Of a stretch of DNA of 64,000 nt, positions 56,265-64,000 are shown one piece after another. Position numbers and translations under genes: made by a program. Below the pieces are notes generated by a model. It saw nothing but the letters and a program-made list of their open reading frames with translations. It was not told the origin of the DNA and searched no databases. This DNA comes from Petrosia ficiformis (taxonomy: Eukaryota; Porifera; Demospongiae; Haplosclerida; Petrosiidae): contig OX345643.1 of the NCBI GenBank assembly GCA_947044365.1, positions 2,444,501 to 2,508,500 on the forward strand, given 5' to 3'. Position 1 is the first letter of the stretch. Every line of letters starts with the position of its first letter.

Positions 56265-58375
56265 ATGGTAGAGTTCTTACTCTTTGTTGTGTTTTTTATG
56301 CTTCTTTTGCTGCATTTCATGTCAAAAGGTGTGACATGAAATGAATTATAGTATTATGAGTTTAATTAACCTTTTCTTACAGCTGAACAGCACACCAACA
56401 ACTCTGGTGTTGTTACCTGTCACAGTGCAGGATCAGTTCCATGCTTGGAGGTGAATGTATGTTTTAATACAGTTGTGTGTAATATCGTCATCAACTAAAA
56501 ACTCTATGTATAACCTTTCTTGTTTATATTATTTTCTAGTTGACATGTGGTGATAATATTTCCTTGTCTGAATTCTCAAACAAAACTAAGTTACCAGCTC
56601 CATATTCTCCTTGTGAAGAGGGAGGAAAGGAACAGCATGCTGAAATGATGCTTAGGGAAACAGAAGTTGATTCTGTCTCTTTACCTTCCATTAGTAGTCT
56701 GAGTGATGTACGCCTGTTTATTTTGTATATGCATGCATTATTTTTTCAAGTGTTGTGATGAATAATACACAATGTGCAAATACATGATATATACAATATT
56801 ATATAGGTCATTTTGTATTCAGCACATATAATAATATACTCCATTGTTCATCTTTAATTGTCTAGTTGTCGTGTGATGGAACTACTTCTTTGTCTTTGAT
56901 CTCTGAAGAAATCATGTTGTGTACTAAAACAGAAGCGGCTTCCATCTCATCATTCCCTTGTGTTACTAGTCTGAGTGATGTATGTATATTATGCATTATT
57001 TATTCAAGTGTTGTGATGAATAATACACAATGTTTTTGATGTGCATGTATGTGCAAATGCATAATATATTATATAGTTGTAGTGCAATAATAATTATACT
57101 GTATTGTTCATTTTTAATCGTCTAGTTGTCGTGTGATGAAACTTCTTCATTGTCTGATATCTCCAGCATTAATCAAGAAGAAAGGGTATTGTGTACTAAA
57201 ACAGAAGTGGCTTCATTACCTTCTGTTATCAGTCTAAATGATGTATGTAATTTTGCTTTGTATGTGCAAGCATTATTTTTGCAAGTGTCCTGATTGATAT
57301 ATCAATATTACTCATGATGTGCATGTATTAGTGTTGTTTTAGCTCACTATATATAACTAAATCCCCTTTTAGGAAGGCATTTTGGCTTTTAGTTAACTAA
57401 AGGTCATTCACGTTCACCTGGTCCCCAGAAAAATGTTCATAACTTTAGTTTGGAATGACCAACAATCTTTTCACCTATACAATTTTCATAATATAATTAT
57501 CCTTCCCGTTCTTTCTTGTGTATGTCAAATTTCAATCAATTGCTCCATTATCGAGTTACAGCCAGTATAATCAAGTATTAACCTTATGACATTAAACTAT
57601 ACACTATATTACATTTAAAGTTATGACATGCTAATTTTGAGGACATCGTGAAAGTGAACAGACTTTAAACTATAACTAAATTACAAGTCCACTGTAATAA
57701 CTACAGCTAGCTAACATGGAAAAAAGGCCGATAATGGGCACTTTTAGTTAGTTAACAATACCCTTTTAAAATTGCTTAGTTAATTAACTATAACTAAAAC
57801 TGTGATTAACTAGGCATATTATAACTAAAAGTGGTCATTATTGTCATACTAAAACAACACTAGCATGTGTGTTCAAAAGCATTTTATACAGTCATGTTGT
57901 AATTATAGGTGATTTTGTATTCATATACTTTATTGTACATCTTTAATAATTGTCTAGTTGTTGTGTGATGAAACTACTTCTTTGTCTATGATGTCTGATA
58001 TCTCCAGCAAAAATCTGGAAGAAAGTGTGTTGTGTACTAGAATAGAAGTGGCTTCTGTCTCATCATTATCTTCTGTTACCAGTCAGAATGATGTACGTAT
58101 GTTAGTTCTTTTTATATGTACACGCATGTATAATTATATACGCGATTATTGCAAGTCTCGTAATTAATAACATCTATTATAATAATTATTATCTCATTTT
58201 CTAGTTGGCATCATCAATCTTCAGTGATTATACTGACAATGATTGTCTATCAGTGGATGAGGATCAAAGTGGACAAACCGCACTTGTCACAAACAATGTA
58301 ATCAAAAACGGAGGAAAGAAAAAGAAAACAAATGTGTTAAGACGACTCCGGAAATTTTTTAAATGTATTAATTAA
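56265..58375 (+). CDS. Family F4: leader, Ser/acidic exon repeats, polybasic tail (unrecognised family)
   Basis: Joined exons 56265-56328, 56383-56450, 56540-56707, 56866-56979, 57126-57242, 57958-58092 and 58205-58375 give about 278 residues. Exon 5 is nine bases shorter than in F1/F3, still in frame. The rest matches: hydrophobic leader, NNS/NIS/NKT sequons, repeat exons in phase 0, acidic block, polybasic tail. An asymmetry in exon 4 (CDGT for CDET) and in exon 3 (Arg for Ser before Glu-Thr-Glu) shows independent drift. It is the last array member; CCZ1 begins 260 bases after its stop in the same direction. Confidence 0.7.
57330..57861. mobile_element. MITE family M2 in F4 intron 5
   Basis: agtgttgttttag ... 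ctaaaacaacact, flanked by gcatgt, as in F1. Confidence 0.75.
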
Positions 58376-58636
58376 CAAAATAATTTCACACTGCATTAAT
58401 TTAGTATCATAATAATAATTTTCATGCATACATGTACATTAATTTTGATGATTAAAAGGAAAAAGATTGAATGATTTGCATTTGGGGGATCTATGGTACT
58501 TTTTATATCACGTCAGATTAGGAATACTTGTGTAAATTGCATCTACGTAATGATTATGCAGAGAGGGATGTAAACAAAATCGTACACGCAATAAGGCGCG
58601 AGGCCAAGTTAGCCCCACCCACTTTATTATAATTTT

Positions 58637-61600
58637 ATGGGTGTGACAATACAAATGAAAATGACTTCTCAGCACCAAGTAATGGAAAGTGAATTAAAGA
58701 GCTTCTTTGTGTACTGTCCTGAGTTGGGAACGAAAGAAGGAACAGTGAGCTATAAGAACATGATAATGCATGCGCTCTGGGCTTATGTAATTGTACCTGT
58801 ACTTACTAAATTCATTCCACTGGCATGATTAGTTGTTTTCACACACCATCTTGAGCCTTTAGGCTTTTAAAAATAATGTATATATGTGTGTGTGTAAGAA
58901 TATTTGAGTTTAGGTACCACCTAATTAAATATAGTGTTATAGTGGGCAATTTGAAGGTGTTAATTGATGTTAATTTTTTAATTTAATTTAAAATTTTAAA
59001 AGATCTATGTAACCAATAGAGAATTATAAATTTAAATACACACATCAAAAGGGATCATGTCAGATGTCTGACTGTAGGCACAAGTAATGGGGGTGTGGCC
59101 ACAATCATATACAAGTAATTGAATTTTATTGTAAATTTGCATTTGCTACACTTAACAGCCCTTGCAACGTATGATCACTCAAGGGGCTTTTGCAACGTAT
59201 GACCACTCTAGGGGCTTTTGAAACGTAGGACCACACTAGGGGCTCTTGCAACTTATTACCACTCTAGGGGCCCTTGCAACGTATTACCACTCTAGGGGCC
59301 CTTGCAACGTATGACCATTCTAGGGGCACTTGCAACGTATGACCACTCCAGGGGCTCTTGCAGCACATGATCACTCTAGGGTGTCTTGCATTGTATGACC
59401 TAGGACACCTTGTCATTAGGTAAACAATCACATCAGATTCTATAATGAGATCATGAGTGGTATGTCACGTAACATTTCGTGACTTGTAGCCACACATTTT
59501 TAGATCATGAAAGTTTTGTGTATATGTATAGAAGTTGAAGTTTCCAACTTTGTCGTGTATTATTATAGTCAATAATTATGGCAACTGGTTCAACTAAGAT
59601 ATTTGCCACCTTGAACACACTCAATGGACACGCCTCTCAATCCTAGAGTCTATTGTCATCAGGGTTTAGATCTGTGTGTACTCACTACTATACTGCTGTG
59701 TAATAATAGTAATAGTTATTTTTATTGTGAAATTTCGGTTTTGTACCTGAAAATGAGATTGTGGTGATTCACACCCGATTTTCAAGTTCATAAAATCCAT
59801 GAGTTCCAGAAGTAAGAGTAAAGTGAATATTCAATCCCATTTTCATATTTTGAGGTCTCATGAAGCTTCATGGAGACAGGGTTCTGGTTTTTTTGCACCT
59901 ATTTTTTATATTTGCGATGATTTAGGAGTTTCAGATAACAGGTTTATGATGTTTTTTGTCCCAATGATTTTCACGTTTAGAAGTTATTATTTATTTATCT
60001 AAATTCTGTTTTATTTTCTTTCATTTATAGGAAGAGAGAAAGATTTTATATTATTCTCCTGACAGCTTACCAAAGAATAGAAAGATCAGAAATATAGGTC
60101 TTTGTGAAGCTTTTGTTAACTTTACTAAAACGTTTTCACCAGACAAGCCATGTGAATATGTGCATACACAGAAAACTAAACAGGTTTTTCTGGAACCAGA
60201 AGCTGGTATATGGATGATTTTGGTAAGCTAAAAATGTGGAAAATGTCAAGACATGTACTTTTAGTTATTACAGAGAATGATAAGATCACTACATACATGT
60301 ATTAGTATCTAAACAACTCAGTCATTAGGCCCTACATTGATATATCTATATGATGTCCTCTATGCCTATGGTCCCATATCTCTGTATTATTACAGTTAAC
60401 TTCTTCAAAGAGTGGTCTTGTTATACTGCTAGGTTTGTACTATATTAATTCAGTCTTTCATGAATTGAGACTGTACTTTTGTTATTAGTTATGTATACAA
60501 ATTCAATGTTAATTATGAACACAGAATCATACCCATAGCTAATTTATTAATCATACACAATTACATGTACATGTACCTGTACAATTGTACATGTACATTT
60601 ATAATCAACACTAATTTACTAATTATACTAATCATTACTAGTCAATGGATGGTAATTATACTCACACTAAGTAAATGATCCTAATTATACACTAAATACA
60701 CCTACACATGTACACCTAATTGAGAAATGTTATTGTATTCACTGCTAATTAAGGAATGTTTTACTTATACTCACCTCTAAGTAAAGATTGCTAATTAGAA
60801 AATAAGTACATCTACTGTACCAGTGTATCTTATTTAAAGATATTAAAAAGTTCTGAATGATTAGGTACATGTAGTGTAAAATTCATTGTTTTATATTTGT
60901 TATCATTATCAAAAATTGTTTTTAAATAACTAAACGTTTTGGTACTTATGCAACAACCTTCATTGGTATTTAATATAACATACAAATACATTATACTTTG
61001 TATACTACATTCGAGTGTGTAAGACACTCAAGAGCCTATAAGTCATATCCTAGTAAAGGATACTAGTGTTATACTCACCATGTTATTATGTTACTAAAGA
61101 AAGGTATGATTTTATATTCATTTATTCTCCTTTCTGTTCTATTTCTTATTCCTCTCCTTTCTCTTTACAGACTGTTACAGTACCATATTCAGAAACCATT
61201 CATAATTCAGAAAGAGTCATTGAGTATCATGAAAATTTTATACAAGTAAATTTCACTACATCTATATACCTGTAATACATCTTTGATGCCTCAACTGTCA
61301 GTAGTAGTTAGTATAGAGTGCATACATGTATGTACTCAAGAGAAATTTGCAATACATTAGTACAGATTAACCCTCACCTGCATAGGTAGAACTGGCCTCA
61401 CCTGCTGGTTAATTTAATCATATTGTCTTTTTGTGTGTGTCTGTCTTTCTGACTTTTACATTTCTGGAAAACTAAGAAGAATGGTTGGTATTTAGGGGGA
61501 GTAATAGTTGCTATTAAATGTAGTTAGTTTCCTGATGAAGATAGCAGTTAGTTATAGAGCCATAGTTCATTACAGTACACCATGATTATGATATTAGGTA

Positions 61601-63346
61601 TGCATCTTTTATATAAATATGTGACCAGGGATGAGAAATGAGCCATTAGAATTTATTTTGATCCAATCCTTTTTAACATTATTTACCAAATAGCGGAATA
61701 TTTTTGTGGGGTCTAATTTTTGTATTTCAATCAATATTTGATTTTTTTGAGTCAAAATGTAGTTTTCGATCTATATTGTTGAAACTCCACACAAATATTC
61801 GTTGGTTAAATTTTGGTGAGTTAAATATTCGTGGAATGGCTCTGTATCATGAAAAACACAAAAATTAGACCCCTTGAAAATATCCCACTATACAATATTT
61901 AGCTATTTATACAGATAAGGGGCTATTTATGTAAGAAATCATCTCTACTGTCCCAACATGAATAGACACAAGAGCTCCCTATGAGTGATGAAGCTACAAA
62001 GGAGCATCAAATGATTACATTTGTGCTTCCAGACTGTCTAATTGTTATGCTATATTTTATTTGCTTCTTGTGTTTAACTTCCAAATTATGCTTTAATCAA
62101 CTTTTGTCTACATAGTTAGAAGCTTTATTATAGCTTCAATATTCATTATCTCCTGTTAGAAATAATTTTGTGTTTGTTGTGAAATGTCAGTTCTTCTCAC
62201 ACAGGAATCTATTCTTCAAGCTGCGCTGAAATCATCATATTTAATGTTTAAGGTACAGTGTATATTTTCAGATTACATATCACAAATTTTAAATATTATT
62301 TGCAAAGTTTCACGCAGGGGAAAATCCCCCCACCTTCTCCTACGTTTGAGACCAAATTTAATTCAGCATGCAATAACATCTCAGCTACAAGCCTTCTGGA
62401 GCCCTAGGAGCCACCAGAAGCAAACACTTTCTCGGGGGAGTGTGCTTCACATGATTCATTGTTTCCCCAAACAAGTGTGAGAACTTATGTCTTGCTCTGA
62501 TATTTATTTATAGTTACTACTTGTACCTCACATGCACTTGTAACAATTAGATGCAAAAACTGTCCCAATATCACACGATATCATTTAGGATGTTATCCAG
62601 CTCTATCCTTAAATAAACACTAAATTCTAACTAATCACACTTAAAGAATAAAGTGAAAAATGTTGGTAATAGAACCCAGGGTCACTGAGCTATGACAACC
62701 AGACAACCATTAGCACTTATATACTCCTATATGTACACTGCACCAGTGGTACTGAATGCTTCAGTCATGCACCAGGCAGCCACTATGTATGTGCCGTCCA
62801 AAACCTGTTAGGAGTCACCTGGAAACCTTACACCATCAGGAGTAAAGCCATACAAGTGGTCAATGCTGATGCTTTGCTAATTTCGCCTCTTTACAGTTGT
62901 TTCTTATTAATTAGGAATTGCTGTTTAAAATTATATATATATAACATAATATACATGTATTATTTGTGTTTCAGCTTTTCAATGGGACTTTTAGATCAAT
63001 ACAAACAACACAATCAATTGAAGGGTTAAAGAAAAGATTAGATATGTTTTACAGTCGAGTGAGTTTCTTTATAGTTTTAATCAATGACACGTATCCCAAT
63101 ATATGTACCATTTTACAATGAAACTTTATAACATGTACATGTACATGTATATGACCTGCACAATGCCTACATATGCATAGGTGGATACATCTGTCTGTCT
63201 AACTATCTACATGTATCTATTTATCTATCTATTTATCTATCTACATGTATCTATCTATCTATGTATCTTTCTATGTACCTCTATCTGCATATAGTACTGG
63301 AGAAACATTGATCCATCAGGATTGGATATATTCTCTGTATTTCAAG
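58637..63346 (+). CDS. CCZ1: CCZ1, vacuolar/endosomal trafficking protein (5' part; continues past the window)
   Basis: Exons 58637-58744, 60031-60222, 61171-61245, 62205-62252, 62975-63058 and 63295-63346 join in phase 0 (last exon leaves phase 1) and align in order with CCZ1. Landmarks: exon 1 ELKSFFVYCPELGTKEGT; exon 2 KIRNIGLCEAFVNFTKTFSP and VHTQKTKQ; exon 3 VIEYHENF; exon 4 LQAALKSSYLMFK; exon 5 LFNGTF and LKKRLDMFY; exon 6 LDIFSVFQ. This covers the first longin-type region, roughly 185 residues. CCZ1 pairs with MON1 as the exchange factor that activates Rab7 on maturing endosomes and autophagosomes. The start is uncertain: ATGs at 58637, 58655 and 58661 are in frame, and the later ones give a length closer to the conserved core. 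The gene is single-copy and shows no duplication, so it marks the right border of the array. Introns carry minisatellites, a foldback element and a SINE-like element. Confidence 0.92.
59158..59400 (+). repeat. Minisatellite, about 28-bp unit, in CCZ1 intron 1
   Basis: Eight or nine imperfect copies of cttgcaacgtatgaccactc followed by taggggc. Confidence 0.92.
59575..59660. repeat. Relative of the dispanin-intron foldback, in CCZ1 intron 1
   Basis: ggttcaactaagatatttgc and cctctcaatcctagagtcta correspond to text at 15,012-15,080. The right inverted end is not seen. Confidence 0.4.
61690..61905. mobile_element. Foldback/MITE in CCZ1 intron 3
   Basis: Left end gcggaatatttttgtggggt then ctaatttttgt; right end acaaaaattagaccccttga then aaatatcccac, inverted complements with few mismatches. 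The interior is AT-rich with no ORF. Confidence 0.65.
62615..62712 (-). mobile_element. SINE-like element in CCZ1 intron 4
   Basis: The minus strand reads gttgtcatagctcagtgacc, then gggttctattacc, then a body (catttttcactttattcttt...tagaatttag) shared with the copies at 16,447 and 45,614. A dispersed location outside the duplicated cassette supports transposition. Confidence 0.55.
63183..63275 (+). repeat. TCTA/TATC microsatellite in CCZ1 intron 5
   Basis: (tcta)n with acatg interruptions, adjacent to ACATGT-rich tracts (63,127-63,150; 63,350-63,372). Confidence 0.9.
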
Positions 63347-63524
63347 GTACAGTACATGTACATGTACATGTATAAATCCCTCCATGTTGTATCTTAATGA
63401 ACAGATATAATACGTGTATATAGTTATCATGTGGCATATTGACTCCATTCAACACTGAAATGGCAAAATGTGTATGAAATACATGTACATTGTACTAATG
63501 AAATATCTTATAACATATAACACC

Positions 63525-63930
63525 ACACTTTGGTGTAGCCATTAGTGTATTGCATAAGTCACACCCCTTTTCATATACTATGTTACTATTTTTAACCTTT
63601 TGGTGTAGCCATTAGTGTATTGCATAAGTCACACCCCTTTTCATATACTATGTTACTATTTTTAACCTTTTGGTGTAGCCATTAGTGTATTGCATAAGTC
63701 ACACCCCTTTTCATATACTATGTTACTATTTTTAACCTTTTGGTGTAGCCATTAGTGTATTGCATAAGTCACACCCCTTTTCATATACTATGTTACTATT
63801 TTTAACCTTTTGGTGTAGCCATTAGTATGTTGCGTAAGTCACACCCCTTTTCATATACTATGTTACTATTTTTAACCTTTTGGTGTAGCCATTAGTATGT
63901 TGTGTAAGTCACACCCCTTTTTATATAACC
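63525..63930 (+). repeat. Minisatellite, 70-bp unit, in the last visible CCZ1 intron
   Basis: attagtgtattgcataagtc occurs at 63,541, 63,611, 63,681 and 63,751, and in a variant form at 63,821 and 63,891, exactly 70 apart. Units are nearly identical, so expansion is recent. Confidence 0.95.
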
Positions 63931-64000
63931 TTTTGAATTTATTAATGCTATTTGTATTACTGTCTATTTGAGTTGCATCCCTTTTCCTTATTCGTAGTTG

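Overview
ORGANISM. The window is AT-rich eukaryotic nuclear DNA with short GT-AG introns, dense miniature transposons and tandem gene families. A conserved CCZ1 gene, CD225/dispanin (IFITM-like) genes, XPG/asteroid-like genes and an R2-type retrotransposon point to an early-branching metazoan. A compact demosponge genome such as Amphimedon is my best guess. This is inference; no marker in the window settles it.

LAYOUT. Positions 1-58,400 are a rapidly rearranging array of three multigene families, and 58,600-64,000 is the 5' part of single-copy CCZ1. The array appears built from one composite cassette: (i) a minus-strand dispanin gene, (ii) a plus-strand asteroid-like gene starting MGIYGL, (iii) a plus-strand dispanin gene of a second subfamily, (iv) an asteroid-like gene starting MGVKG, and (v) one or two copies of an unrecognised family F (signal-like N terminus, exon-repeated Ser/acidic middle, polybasic C-terminal tail). 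One copy of the cassette runs from about 7.5 to 35.7 kb and a second from about 35.7 to 58.4 kb. A badly decayed partial copy covers 0-6.4 kb, and the array continues past the left edge.

STATUS OF MEMBERS. Dispanins: A (1342-3472) and D (14030-18402) look intact, B (7525-9352) has lost one small exon, C (36133-38710) is a pseudogene, and E (43068-47257) is intact except for exon 1. Asteroid-like: only 40137-41789 is full length. The copy at 50075 is C-terminally frameshifted, 47742 is truncated by an insertion, the copy ending at 25945 lost its 5' end to an R2-like retrotransposon (about 18.81-24.38 kb), the one at 10911 is frameshifted and runs into a minisatellite, and 3778 is debris. Small inverted and direct asteroid scraps follow the family F copies. 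Family F: three intact genes (27305, 52730, 56265), one pseudogene (about 31.9-33.4 kb) and one 3' fragment (34.3-34.6 kb).

HOW THEY MAY WORK TOGETHER. Dispanins are small two-pass membrane proteins, some of which (IFITMs) restrict viral entry. The asteroid-like proteins have an XPG/FEN fold signature in which several expected metal-binding acids look substituted. Family F has features of secreted or membrane-anchored, N-glycosylated proteins with a cationic tail. Co-clustering, birth-and-death turnover and gene conversion resemble immune or conflict gene clusters, but function is inference only. The three intact family F genes share a promoter with a perfect TGCGCATGCGCA (NRF-1-type) palindrome and an inverted CCAAT box.

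MOBILE DNA. Besides the R2-like element there are two hAT-like elements with 8-bp target duplications and empty-site alleles in the paralogous cassette, two or more MITE families, a tRNA-derived SINE-like family, foldback elements, and several minisatellites (143-bp, 70-bp and about 28-bp units).
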